Below are positions 11,960 through 23,525 of a stretch of DNA of 64,000 bases, one piece after another. Origin of the DNA: Pyrrhosoma nymphula (taxonomy: Eukaryota; Arthropoda; Insecta; Odonata; Coenagrionidae); the NCBI GenBank assembly GCA_963573305.1, contig OY754331.1, positions 9,458,868-9,522,867 on the forward strand, read 5' to 3'. The translations under genes and the position numbers were made by a program. The notes beneath the pieces were generated by a model. It was not told where the DNA came from and made no database searches. It saw nothing but the letters and a program-made list of their open reading frames with translations. How positions within the stretch are numbered: position 1 is the stretch's first letter; the number at the start of each line of letters is the position of its first letter.

Positions 11960-12420
11960 ATTCGGTGGAAAGGGGTGGGGGAGGAGGGTGTGAATAGGGG
12001 GGGGGGTAGGGGAGGGGAGGGGAAGGAGCCACCTTTCCCCTAAGACTTTCATGTCGCGGGGCTTATTAAAACTTTATCTCAATTATCGGCCGCCCCTCTC
12101 CTCACTCCTTATCACCCTCCCGTTGCCATGACGGCGATTAAGGGTGAAAGTGAAAAGGGGCGAAAGAATGGTGGAGGGGGTTGAGTGAGGGGAGGGGGGG
12201 GGGGTGCTGGGAGCTAAGGGTGAAGTCTGAGCGAAAAACGTGACGGAAGATTATTTTCTGCGGGTGAAATGGGTTAGGAGGGAATATTGGGTGAGGAGAA
12301 GGCGTCAAGGCTATTACGGAGAGAGAGCCGAGGGTTTTCTCTCGCGTGAAGGAGGGGAAGTGCAAAAGTTTTTCCGGCAGTTCTGCAGGGGGGGGGGGAG
12401 GGAAAAGACGGAGTTGGAGA
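11960..12420. other. G-rich island
   Basis: It contains several G runs of 9-12 bases (11997-12006, about 12195-12204, and about 12388-12398) and repeated GAGGGGA units. Overlapping frames on both strands (12138-12551 minus, 137 codons, Pro/Phe/Leu-rich; 12240-12530 plus) are compositional. No domain was seen in either. Confidence 0.55.
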
Positions 12421-12559
12421 AGGCGTCGGGGAAGGTTGGCCAGGAAAACTGGAAAAAGCAATCGGTCAAACGCACCAATTATGAAGTCCCCCGTCTGCGG
12501 GACAAGAGAGTAACAAATGAGGAATTTTAGAAGATCGGTCCTCTCCACCACTCCCTCGA

Positions 12560-15330
12560 ACCGAATTTGTATGGTGTTACATTTTGAAAGCTACTTTTTG
12601 ACGGGTTATCGGGAACTCACGTCTCCAGTTTTATCCCAACCATTTCTCTTTTCTCCTTCCCTTCAAATCGACTCTTTCTGCCAAACAGCCGAAATGTGTC
12701 TCTAGTAAAGAACAAGGTCCTCGGCTCGGGTAATTTCATTCACAAATTCGCACTTACATTTCCTCGTGTGTACTTAAATGAATACCCGATGGACAAAGCT
12801 TCAAGAGTTAATTGAAAGACACGATTTTCATTTTCGGATTTATAAATTCTTTTCCTTATATGCCATATAAAAGTGCCATATTTTATAAAAACACTCTTTG
12901 AAAGAATGAGAAAATTCCGTTATTTGAAATAAAATAGCAACGAAAGCAGAATATTCAGAAAATATGCAAATTACCTCTACTTATTTCTCAGCCCTTTTTT
13001 GTAAGAATGGTTTAAAGTGTAGTTCGAAATCATTAAATAAAAAGATGAAGATCTTAGGTTGAATTTAACTTTACAATTAAAATGAAATTATTTTTATTGA
13101 CAACGGGGAGACACGCGAATTCAGGTAACCATGAAGATATCATTTGAAGCGTATTGTAGGACGTTAGAATAGTAACCAATGGCAAAATTTAATGTGGAAC
13201 AATGATTGTCGAAGAAGCTGAAATTTAGATTAAATTGAAAAAGGCTGGGGAAAGGCAATTTACGATCTTATAACTGCCACCATTCATTTCACCTATATAT
13301 GCATGAATAATGAAATTGGTAGAATTATTTCTATATCAGTGATAACTAATGATTCAACATGAAAAACTACCAACAGGGGTACGCTATTGATTTGATCCTA
13401 ACTCGAAAAATATTTTTAAATATTTTATTCTGCTCCATCTATTGCAATTAATTTCCTTACAAGTATAGTAAAAAGTAAAGAGATTTCAACAAAAATAACT
13501 ATCCAGATTAAATGCATTCGTATGGTTATAAGTCAGCATTCGTCAATCCACAGCGATCGCAAATGGACAATGATTAATTTCAACAGAATACTTTTATTAT
13601 ACCGTAATTGGTGATGGGTCACTAAAAAGGTGTGTATGGCCACGCGTAAGACGAGCAGGGATGTGCAAACGTCTTCGGTCGAATATTTTTTTCCCTCAAG
13701 TAAATTGCTATGCGCAATGCATCGCACGCATATCTGTCGCCTGGGCGTCAATAGGGCATTTTTAGGGTTAATATGTATCAACGATATAGCTATGTGTTAA
13801 CTTTTGATAAGGTGTTAACCGTGAAGCAGTTGTACGCAGGATATATAATGCGGCGAAGCAGTAGAAACGGGTGGTGATTTCAAAGTTAAAATTTAAAAAT
13901 TATTCTCTGATTTCAGAAAACCTTATGCATATGCTGGTAATTGACGTATCATGATCTTAAATGAATATTACCATTTTTAAAAGAGTTCTATCAAAAGCAA
14001 TGTTGCAACTTCAGAAAATTCCTTCCGGTTGATGGTTAAGAAGTAAAGCAAACATGCCAGCATTACGAGATACTGGTGCGGAAATGTTGGCATTCATGCA
14101 TAAAGAAGCATTCAAAGTCGCTATTCACCGTTACAACTGTGCTGTCGTTGATTTGAAAAAGCACAAGTATATTCCGTATTCATTTGTGCAGTTATCAATG
14201 GCTATGTGGGTTTGTGTCTCAAGGGTAGGTCGTCAAAATACTCAAGCTAATGAGAGGAGGAAATAAGAAAAATAAATAGTGAGTTTCGAGAAGTGCTCTT
14301 GTTTGCGCCGTGGTTATAGCAAGGACTCAAATGTTGAGAGAGAGTAAATCGTTCATTCCAAATGTCATAATCACCGCTGAGGGAATATTGAGATGGGTAA
14401 ATATATATGCTTGTATGAGGTGTATACAGGGTAAAAATTCATGCTTGAACAGGAGGATACGTGGACACTTGAAGGGCTCTTGTTGAGCCTTGGCAAAGGA
14501 AAGTGCTCGCGACCTCGTCCAGCCGAGCACATGCACTACCTGTGCTCAACCACGCCCCTCCACCGCAGCCAACTCTCAGAGCGACGAGCCGCTGACCAAT
14601 CAAAGAGATTGACGCAAGGACGCAGGCGAGCATCCTCCGTATTTGAATTCCTCGCATCATTTGCAGGAGATTTTTTTTTTTAGTATCACTTCAGAGAAGG
14701 AAAAAACTCAGAATGCATTTTAATGTTTCTACGCTGATCCTTAGGTATAAATCCATGCAACTGGCTGAGGAACATGATATCAGAAGCGCTTTGTTCCTAA
14801 CGAAAATTCAAGGAAATATTTTTTATAGCATTTATTTTTAACTAAATCGATTATTATTGTCATCACTAAATGTAGCAATATGTCTTTTTATATTGCATAG
14901 CATCACAATAATTTTCCTGTTGTAATTGGCAATATCGCACCTCCAGGTTTATTGCCCTCCTGGTATGGAGATTTACATGGGGAATCTCTCCATAAGAGCC
15001 TATATTGTCAACTAAATGTGAAACGCTCTATATAAGCAAACAAACATTTACCATAATAAGTGTAGGCCGAAGAAAAAGGAGAAATTTCATCGCCATTTCT
15101 CTGTTTTAGGATTGTTAAAGTATTTTCCTAGATGAGTATCCGTTTCTGAATAGGGTTTTGTGCATAATAAACTCCACTACTTGAGGATGTACAGGAAATA
15201 TAAACTTCGCATTGTCGCATAACCTTTACATGGTTTGGAATCTCTGAGGATATAAATTGAGTGTATTAACATGTTGAGCACGTGAAGCACATTTCCGAGG
15301 GGTTAAATATATTAAAGTAAACAGTATCTT
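12560..15330. other. Gene-free interval
   Basis: Mostly AT-rich. A moderately GC-rich patch lies at 14450-14640 with overlapping frames on both strands and no recognised product. Confidence 0.35.
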
Positions 15331-15334
15331 CCCT

Positions 15335-15625
15335 TCAGACATTGCAAAGGGCACTGAATTTCGACCTTGTTGTTGCGAATAGTACCATTTTTCCGCCCTG
15401 ATTTTGTTGCTTTGCCATCGCAGCCAATTGCTTCCAGTTATAAACGTGGAAATCATTACTGCTTAGGTAACTTATGATGCACTTGGTTATATCACTTTCC
15501 ATTGCATTCAAACCGGTTACTGAGACTGAAAGTAAAATAGCCAATATTGTGACTAATCTGCTTGATTTGAAGCACGATCTGTAGGTCATAGCGCGATCAA
15601 AATAAATTATATAAAAATGATTCAT
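15335..15625 (-). CDS. Unrecognised open frame with a signal-peptide-like start
   Basis: A 96-codon frame. Residues about 13-38 read MTYRSCFKSSRLVTILAILL then SVSVTGLNA, a basic n-region, a hydrophobic core and an Ala-x-Ala-type end, as in a secretory signal peptide. The remaining part (MESDITKCIISYLSSNDFHV and on) contains one Cys and no motif I recognise. Start choice is open between the first Met and the Met at residue 13. There is no in-frame continuation past 15335, so if real it would be a first exon of a secreted or membrane protein. AT-rich composition and isolation make chance a serious alternative. Confidence 0.2.
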   Translation of the reverse strand: MNHFYIIYFDRAMTYRSCFKSSRLVTILAILLSVSVTGLNAMESDITKCIISYLSSNDFHVYNWKQLAAMAKQQNQGGKMVLFATTRSKFSALCNV

Positions 15626-15639
15626 TACGATTTAGAATT

Positions 15640-16261
15640 ACTAATGCAAATATTATTATTACATCTGGAATCTCATGTCAAAACTGTGTAAATTTAAGTT
15701 TTTCACCAAAATTCGCCAACTTTAGGGTTATATGGGACCTTAAAAATCAGCGCGTGATTTCATAAAATAATTTTTCTAATAAACCAATTTTAAAAATGAA
15801 GAACTTTCCCGCTACTAGAAGTCGAAAAACTTAATTAGTAACATTTGAGCGCTAAGGCAATATTACGTGTTTGTTGCACTTTTATTCAAACATTAAGCCC
15901 TTTGCAATAACAACAAATAAAATTGGATTTTAAAAATATGTTCCCGTTCATAAGCATGCGATTACGAAAATTTTCCACCGTATTACAACTCCATAATTTA
16001 AAATTCGCTTTTGTCGACCCACTCTAATGTGCGTGTGGGACATGAGTAACACAATGTTGGCAGTTTTATTTCAGTAAAGCTACTGATATTAATATCCTTA
16101 TGGAGAGCATGAGAGATAGATGGGGTTTAATGGTATTCATGTTTTTAAACTCTGAGCTGCATTGCAATTTTTAAATCAATTAAGTAATTTTCTTGAACAT
16201 ATATATGTTAACGCTTATGATATCTTGAGTGTTTGTCAAATGATAAAACTCAATTTTTATT
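15640..16261. other. Gene-free AT-rich interval
   Basis: No open frame of interest and no repeat recognised. Confidence 0.35.
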
Positions 16262-16296
16262 CGCCAACGTTTCGCCAAATTTATTGGCATCATTAG
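16262..16296 (-). ncRNA. Hammerhead-ribozyme-like motif (single copy)
   Basis: On the minus strand the order is CTAATGA, one T, a stem GCCAA/TTGGC closed by a short loop, then GAAACGTTGGC. Hammerhead ribozymes have CUGANGA, stem II, GAAA, stem III, and such motifs are known in Penelope-like and other retroelements. Deviations are visible: A replaces G at core position 5, and one extra unpaired base sits before stem II. The same layout, including the extra base, recurs at 55843-55933 and 58767-58868. Self-cleavage is not shown, and the motif may be a degenerate relic. Confidence 0.35.
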
Positions 16297-16299
16297 CGT

Positions 16300-17905
16300 T
16301 ATGAAATTAACCGAATTAATACATAAAATAAGATAGATAATTTTCAAATCCCATAGAGCAACTGGTTGACAGTTCCATGAATGTATTGATGCAAGATATC
16401 ATACACTATTGCAATGTATAGCCCGGGTAAACAAAAACGGCAAAAAGTTTGATGTATCTATGGGTTCTACATTAATGCTTAGTTTCATATATGAAAACGA
16501 TTGTTTCATATTTCCCTTCAACTATACAATTTGTATGTTTACGTATAATAAATCGCTGAGTTTACGATGTTATTCATCCAGAAAAATGAAAAAGTACATG
16601 GGTTGCCTCCAGATTCAAATTTTACACCAGGAAGTTGTGACTAGCAAAGATTATTCTTACGATTAATTACAGCCCTCATGGATTGGACGTTCATGGAGGA
16701 AGTTCCGTACCATGCAAACGCCTTTCGCTGGATTTTATTTAATTCTTGGAATTCAGGAAAAGAGAAGTGAATCTTGATAGGCGGCAGATTGGATTTGTTT
16801 TTCAATTTGCTATTTTCAACTATCTATCCTCCTCTAACTATATTAAAATAATCTAAATATTTAAATAACTCCCATCTACCTACTTTCAGATAAAATCTGA
16901 AATTAGAGAGAAATAAATAAGAGTAGGAGTGGCGTAGGAGATGAGAAAGGCTTTGATGAAATTAGTCTATCCTAGAATTCCAATTTAATTACGGGAAGCT
17001 GAAATTAAGTAGGTATTTTTTTCGGAATTTAAATAAATATTTTTTTCCTTATTATCTTCTTTCACATGATGAATTGCGATGTGTTTTGAGAACAAAGGTG
17101 AAGTTTTCAACAACTTATAACGAAAATGGAAATATGCTAGCTAACATAAGATAATATCCGTAACTAATATCCATTAAATTGAAACTAGCAATGGAGAAGA
17201 TTGAAGTATCCTGAAGGGTTTTAGATGCGTAGACCAATCACGATCTTCAACGTCAAAGCTGAAATAATATCAAATAATAATGGCCAAAAGCTGCACAGAA
17301 GATGATAAATAGTGAGAGATAGGACCGTGAAGAAGTCGAGAGTTATTTGAAAAGACATTGGTGCTGTTTATAGAAAGTACTTATTAGCATTAGGTGACAG
17401 GGCTGTGTTCGCAGACGGATGACCGCTTCGTAGATAAGGGAACGGCCATTTGGTAACAATTGAATGAATGGCGACTGTGAAAAATCAATTACTGAGTTCG
17501 AAAATGCAAATAGGCATGTTTGTCCCAAACGCACGGCTTGGTGTGCCATGGTCAATGCAACATACACTCAGGTCAGAGTAGGTGGCTAAAACCACGGAGA
17601 TGAATTACATGTACGTAATTTTTCTCGTCTTTAATGAGCCAAGGAAAATTAACTGACGGAAAATTGCACCCAGCCCATAGGTTTAATCAGATTCACTTGC
17701 ATTGGTGGAAACGGAGCATGTGCAAAAACGTGTCTGAACTCACTGAAGGGACTAATCTAATGGACAAGGTGTGTACGGAAAGAAATACAATTTTTGAAAT
17801 CAATATATTTATTGAAAATGTGATTACAAACGTTTATAACTCTTCGAAGTAGTTCCCATGGGCATCCACACACATTTTCCAGCTACTCTGCCACGCACGG
17901 CACGC
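16300..17905. other. Gene-free interval
   Basis: AT-rich. Short frames at 16409-16666 and 17343-17567 have no recognisable domain. Confidence 0.35.
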
Positions 17906-17907
17906 GT

Positions 17908-18243
17908 CCCCGGGGTAAAGCGAATAGTACCGCTATGATCTCACTGCGGTATCGCTAAGTATCATGAAGTATCAGACTAATATCAAACCAGTATCCTCCA
18001 GTATCGGCAGTTGGCGGACTGATACTTCAACAGTATCAAATAGTATCGCAGAGGTAGCCTGATTTTTGAACAGTCTCAATCGAGTCTCCCTCAGTATCAC
18101 ATGATAACGCGGAGGCAGCCAAAGAGTTGATTGGCAACACAGTGTTTGTTAATATATTTTCACTTCATTGATTGTATTACTGTCACGAGCTGAATTAAAG
18201 TGTGTGATTTCTCACAGTCAATTAAATATCTAATTGAATTAGT
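17908..18243 (+). repeat. Left arm of foldback element
   Basis: Pairs with 18297-18598 with scattered mismatches and an extra segment. The inner part (18185-18243) contains AAAGTGTGTGATTTCTCACA, matched almost exactly on the other arm. Confidence 0.75.
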
Positions 18244-18296
18244 TTGGTTGTTCCTTTGGGGTTCTTTTTACTTAACGTGGATGAATTTATCTTGAC

Positions 18297-18598
18297 TAAT
18301 TGAATTAGATATTTAATTGAGTGTGAGAAATCACACACTTTAATTCAACTCGTGACAATAATGCAATCCAGAGAATCAATAAATTGAAAATATATGAGCA
18401 AACAGTATGTTGCTAATCAACTCTTTGGCTGCCTCCGCGATACTATTTGATACAAAGGGAGACTCGGTTGAGGCAGTTGAAGTATCAGGCTGCCGGCTGC
18501 CGATACGGGAGGATACTGGTTTGATACAAGTCTGATATTTTATGATACATAGCGATACTGCAGCGAGATCACAGCGATACTATTTGCTTTACCCCGGG
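18297..18598 (-). repeat. Right arm of foldback element
   Basis: Reverse complement of the left arm. It ends in the CTTTACCCCGGG terminus. Confidence 0.75.
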
Positions 18599-18599
18599 A

Positions 18600-19000
18600 C
18601 GTGGCACAGATAATTCAAGGGAATCCTAATCCCTACTCTAGTCCCTAATCCCTACGCCGGAGGGCACTTAAAGTGTATTGCTACGTCCGTCGGATGGATC
18701 GGCGACTTTTGCTTTGAGAATGCTAATGCCGATGACGGTATATTCTTCAACCAGCCTCCTATCTTTGCATAATTCTTCCCCTTATCGGTACCTCCTCCTG
18801 TCTTAAATGCCACACGGACCTAAGTGGTCGGGCACCTCTCTGAATAACCAACCAATCGCAAACCAATAGCATTTGAATGTAAAAACGTGTACCAGATGCT
18901 CATTTATTATAGCATTAATATCAGAATTGCTATATTTCAGAATTTTAGTATGCAGAGGGTAAAAGATTGGTCCACGGCGATGGAATACAGTTTGTGAATG
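18600..19000. other. Gene-free interval
   Basis: Unremarkable sequence between the foldback and the next G-rich island. Confidence 0.35.
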
Positions 19001-19275
19001 AGAGGACGTGGAGTTGCTCCGCGGGGAGAGAGTTGAATGTGGGTGCAGACGGGTAAGAGGTTTCGGCGTGTGGCCGGCAGCACCCGCACCCCACTTCCGG
19101 GGAGAGGCGCGAGGACCACCGGTGTGTGGTGGACCGATGTTTGCGCGTGTGTTGCCACGGAGACGGTCAAGAAGAGAGGTGGGGGGGGGGGCGAAGCAGA
19201 TAGTTAGTTTAAGGGTCGGTTGTAGGGAGGTGGGGGGGGGGGGGGGGGGTGGAGCCATAATGGTGCGGGCGCTCG
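19001..19275. other. G-rich island with an 18-base G run
   Basis: Purine-rich, GC-rich sequence with CG dinucleotides. It includes a 9-10 base G run near 19182-19190 and an 18-base G run at 19232-19249. Frames on both strands (158 and 99 codons) are Pro/Arg or Gly/Arg-rich mirror artefacts. Possible G-quadruplex or triplex DNA is inference. Confidence 0.6.
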
Positions 19276-19600
19276 TCATTTCTGCTGGGTCGTTCTCATT
19301 AGCTTGATTAAAAGCGAGGTCTCTTCATAATGACAGGAAAGGGGAGTCCAGAATGTTTATTGGAGACGCGGTTACCGAAGCAATAAAAAAGGGGAGGCTG
19401 TGGAAATTGATTGAATGACACCCCCCATCCGACCCGACATATGACAGTTACATTCATCTCAAAGAGTTTGAGTTAAAAATTGAAACGCAAACAGTATTAA
19501 ATATTTGCTATCGTAGAAAAGGAAAGGTCTTTATTCTCGATTTGAATGTGTGACCCTGGAAACATCCCGAGGAGATTATAAATAAGAAAACATTAATAGA
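19276..19600. other. Gene-free interval
   Basis: No recognised feature before the SINE. Confidence 0.35.
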
Positions 19601-19790
19601 CAGCGGCCTCGGTGGCGGCAGGGTAACGTCCTCGCCTGCTAACCCAAAGATCGTGGGTTCGAATCCCACCTGGGGAGGATTTTCACTTCCCAGGACATGG
19701 TTGTTTGTGCTTGTTCACTGATAATATTGTTAATACCCCGATGTAAAGGCCAACATAAGTGCTGTTTGCTGTGGTAATTAAATTATAAAA
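19601..19790 (+). mobile_element. tRNA-derived SINE, copy 1
   Basis: The head has a box-A-like TGGCGGCAGGG at 19613-19623 and a perfect box B GGTTCGAATCC at 19656-19666, the internal RNA polymerase III promoter of tRNA genes. The sequence continues into a non-tRNA body (GATTTTCACTTCCCAGGACA and on) and a TAATTAAATTATAAAAAAAT tail, which marks a SINE rather than a tRNA gene. A second copy with the same head and body lies on the minus strand at 46150-46327. The right end is approximate. Confidence 0.7.
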
Positions 19791-21832
19791 AAATATCTGA
19801 GATGGAGAATAATAGGATAATCCAACTACAGTTGCCCGGGGACCTGTTCCACTAAGCGCTGACTCTACGTTTAAAAATAATGTAATTACTTACACACAAC
19901 GATTTTTAGAGGTTCACATTTTGTAAACGGCTTCCATAACAAAAATGGAGAATAGAGAAGAAAATAAAAAATAACTGATAAAAGTGATGAAAAGAATGAT
20001 GGAAATAACAATGATTGAGGATATCATATTCAAGTAGTTGGACAAAATACTTCGCTACAGATGTATTGGAACAATAAAGAAAGAATTTTTGCATTATTAA
20101 AATTAAAATTAATCCCTGGAATATTGCTTTAGTTATTTAGATATTGATTAAAAATTTTGATTTATCAGTATTGTCATAAGTGGGGAGAAATATATTCACC
20201 AAAGCATTGCGTAGTGGCATCCGCAACTGATTTATCTATGACATGAAAAAATTTGCCTGCGTAAAGAGAAATATGGGTCCAATCTCAAAATGAGTTGTCT
20301 AGGAAAAGGAAAACAAAGACAAGTTATAAAACAAGAAAATTATATCCAACTTTCTCAAATAAATTTTATATCATGAAACAAGCAGAACGATGCCTAACTA
20401 CCCGGTAAACATTTCTTGTTCCTCTCATTTCTTTCCAGATTCTTTTTCCTTGTTGCTTCCTTTTCATGATTAATGATTTGACAACCCCTGCCACCTAACA
20501 CTGCTGTTGCTCACAGACCGTTATGCAGATGAATTGTAAAATAATAATCATGGTATTGTTGTGCATTTTAAAAGGTGACTGTTTGTTTTTTCTCCTCATC
20601 TGTTCCTGCCATCTGCTAGCTCATTATAATGCAAGCCAGTGATGGTGATCATTTTTCAGGTTTTGCTTTCTCGACCGGGAGATGGCCACTCGTCCCGAAT
20701 TGACAGGAGGAACACAGTAAATCTTCTTCTACGTCTCCATGACTCTATCCAGTTTGGTTGTTCTCGCTTGCCACAGTTCTGTTTCTGCCTTTCTACTACT
20801 TCACCACCTCATCGTTTTCGCTCGCTACAGCTGTCTCCTGCCTGCCACTCGACCGTCTCACTGCTGCTTCCTGTTGCGACGGCTCTCCTTTTCCGCCAGC
20901 CCACGTGAAGCTTCCTTGCTTGTGTTAATTTGTTAAATAATTGTTCGATGGAATTTCGTTTCAATTAAATGTGGGAGTACAATTGGTACGGTCCACTTAA
21001 GCTCATTTAAACCACAGGTATAATATATGAGCTCTAAGCTCCCTAGCTGAGTTGCTGAAAATGGGTTTAGCTGTCTAGTTTAGGACGTAAGGTTGTTTGA
21101 CTAATTTCTATTCACCTGTATTATCACTGCTAGGAGAAAACCAAGCGTATCGTTCAAAATTAAATGAAGCCGACGTAAGCCCACTAAGTTTTTGTACTTA
21201 CCTATCAAGATTACCTATTCCCATTTATCAAGATTCCAATGGGCTTATGAACAATTTTATAGAAAGTAGATTAAAAAATTCTTTACGTCATTTTATGCGT
21301 GGTAAATAGCTTTTCCCTCGAATGGAACTCTATTTGTGGCGACAAAATAATGAAAAAAGTAAATGATTTCGAATGGGAGCGAAAAAAACAAGAATGGGGA
21401 ATCATGGGAAATGACGTCACTAGTCATACCGGAGAGTGGATGCTTTGGTGTGGTTACATGTGGTTGGTCTTAGTTATTATTCATCGTCCTTGCACCGTAA
21501 AAAAAACGCTTTATGTCCACCGATACTCTTGTGACATTATGACACATTTGGCTTCATTAAAACTGTCAGGGTTATAGAAATATTAGATTTTTCAAAGTAA
21601 ACACTTTTGAATGAATTTGAATACATATTGTTAATTAATTACATCCGAACAGTTAGGACTCAGGTCATCAATTTATAAAAAGCACATAGAAATAGTGTTA
21701 TGTCTTGTGACCAAATAAAGACAGTTGAAATACACTATATAACATAAATCAATTTTCTCTTCTTCAAATTAAAATATACCATTAAAACATTTTTTATATT
21801 GTACTCTAGTGTCTCAGGAATGAAGTACATAT
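19791..21832. other. Gene-free interval
   Basis: AT-rich, with a pyrimidine-rich segment at 20400-20910 (CT-skewed, frames Ser/Leu/Pro-rich). Frames at 21097-21309 and 21299-21577 have no recognised domain. Confidence 0.35.
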
Positions 21833-23204
21833 TTGGGTATTTTCCACGTATTTCAAACTATCGATATTCTGATTCAGTTACTTGAACTTATTGAATTGGC
21901 TAAAAAAAATTCTTATCAAACTGTATGAATTTCGGTTTTAAAAGCTAAAGAAAGTAGAAGGTTACAAAAGCTCCCGAGCACACTCCGAAAATAACCGAAT
22001 GGCCTGTGACGTCATTTTCGCTGTTTACATTTAGACCCAGGCGTTTCCTTATGCTTACAGTGGTAACAAATGCGGCGAAATTAGTTTCTGACGTGTTCGC
22101 GTTTCTAGATATGCCTTTAAATGGCATCTAAGTAAGGGATATAGATGGTGTTTTGTGCCACAATGTACGAATACATCGGTTGAAACACCGAACAAGAAAT
22201 TTATTCACGCAATCACGACATTGAATGATTGAAATTTCTTCCTTGGATTCCTCAATGTCCACCCGTAAAAATGTATACTTTACTCCACACTTTGTGTTCT
22301 GGACATATTCTTGCAATGACTGTGCACAGTGGTCCATCTCTCTTTACTTGGATGTATCCTATAGCATTATCACCATAACTCTCACCAGAAGCTTTATAAT
22401 ATAACAACACTTAAATTAAACTTTGAACAGACATTTAGGAGATGAGAATCTATTTTTAGGCATTTCTACAGCAGATAAGCCACTTCTAGAAACCTCCTCT
22501 ACAAACAATCACTAATTAGCAAATAAAAAATTAACGTCTTAGGTGTGTCGAGTATTGGCAGCACAAACATTTGGCGAGTACTGTGTTATGTTGATATGTT
22601 ACTAAGATACTGTTTGTTTACTGTTGCATGGACTGATTTGGACTTCGATAAAGAAAGAAGTATCATAATGATTATGAGTGTATAGGAAAAACAGTTAATA
22701 AAGTTCATACACCAAATACATAATTATATGTATCAAAAATGATACAAAACAGTAATGACGATTTTAAAAGCAAACTTTAGGCTTACATTTTTTGGACTTA
22801 AGCTCAACGAATTTCCGCAGCATTAAATCGCTCGTCCTTCTTCGTTAAAACGCCTACCATAAACATATCCACTTTGGGTAAATTGTCTTATGTGATTTTA
22901 ATAAAACCATTGCACGCCATAGTCTTTGTTTACAATGAAAAATCTTTAAATATACGGTAGATCTTCTACAGTTACTCACTTTCTCCCTCACATCCGTCCA
23001 TCGCTCAGCGAAAATGACGTCAAGCCAATCAGATTTCGTTTCGCAGCGGCGTAAAAAAATTTGAAATTTCGACTATTTTAATTTTAAATATCTCAATTAA
23101 TGTTGAATCAATTTTAAAACTACTTTCACTCCGCAAGCTTGTTCGAGTTTAAGTAACATATAAAGATCCGTCAACTTAAATTTAAAATTTTGGAAAATAC
23201 CCAA
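21833..23204. mobile_element. Inverted-repeat DNA transposon carrying a THAP-domain remnant
   Basis: The termini TTGGGTATTTTCC (21833) and GGAAAATACCCAA (ending 23204) are inverted. Patchy similarity continues inward: GTTACTTGAACT pairs with a copy near 23150, and GACGTCATTTTCG at 22008-22020 is inverted at 23009-23021. The arms are therefore long and diverged. Inside the left half lies a THAP-like fragment (22133-22232). THAP domains are the DNA-binding heads of P-element and Kolobok-type transposases. The catalytic part is missing, so this is an internally deleted, non-autonomous copy. A clear target duplication was not found, so the superfamily is left open between P and Kolobok. Confidence 0.6.
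22133..22232 (+). pseudogene. THAP-domain N-terminal fragment
   Basis: The frame gives WCFVPQCTNTSVETPNKKF followed by IHAI and ends at TGA 22230-22232. The C-x4-C spacing with the following aromatic and basic residues matches the start of a C2CH THAP zinc finger (WCxVPxCxNTSxxTPxKxFxxxP). A possible start, ATG at 22121, is out of phase by one base. The second Cys-His pair is not present in frame. It is a relic. Confidence 0.5.
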
Positions 23205-23525
23205 TTGTATAATGTATTAATATATAAAGAGAGGGACAAAAACAGGACTCTTGTGACGGATCGTCAAGCATGCAGTGAAGGCACATACAGCAAATTTAAA
23301 TTTGTTCGTGAAGTTTAAATGGTAGGGGTAGCACTTCAGCAATGAAATGGGTACATTAAACATGAAACTAAAAAACTAAAAAAATGATTTGACTACATAT
23401 GTGGGCTGACACTATAAGGGGACATTGTAACAGTACAGAGTAGGCTACACTACTTACACATGTACAGTGTACATTGTGCAATACACATACTGTATTGGAT
23501 GATGTTTTACTGGACATAGTTTCAT
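23205..23525. other. 3' flank of the transposase-like pseudogene
   Basis: AT-rich sequence with repeated short GTACA/ACATGT motifs at 23395-23490. No gene. Confidence 0.3.

Larger units (their letters stand above)
17908..18598. mobile_element. Long foldback element with repeated AGTATC motifs
   Basis: The left end CCCCGGGGTAAAGCGAATAG is mirrored at the right end by CTATTTGCTTTACCCCGGG. Almost the whole element is an inverted repeat: the left arm (17908 to about 18243) pairs with the right arm (about 18297-18598) around a loop of some 50 bases. The outer halves of both arms are filled with AGTATC or its complement GATACT every 10-25 bases, more than ten times per element. Repeated subterminal motifs of this kind are typical transposase-binding sites of DNA transposons. 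The left arm has an extra partly duplicated segment near 18030-18110. There is no coding capacity. A clean target duplication was not resolved. Confidence 0.8.

Noticed and set aside
12138..12551. 137-codon minus-strand open frame
   Set aside because: It lies in a G-rich island, its peptide is Pro/Leu/Phe/Ser low-complexity, and a comparably long frame opposes it; this is a base-composition artefact.
18803..19307. 158-codon minus-strand frame and opposing 99-codon plus-strand frame
   Set aside because: Both depend on the skewed island with the G18 run, and neither has a domain or consistent codon use.
19601..19680. Functional tRNA gene
   Set aside because: The box B is perfect, but the acceptor ends do not pair and the sequence runs into a SINE body shared with 46150-46327.
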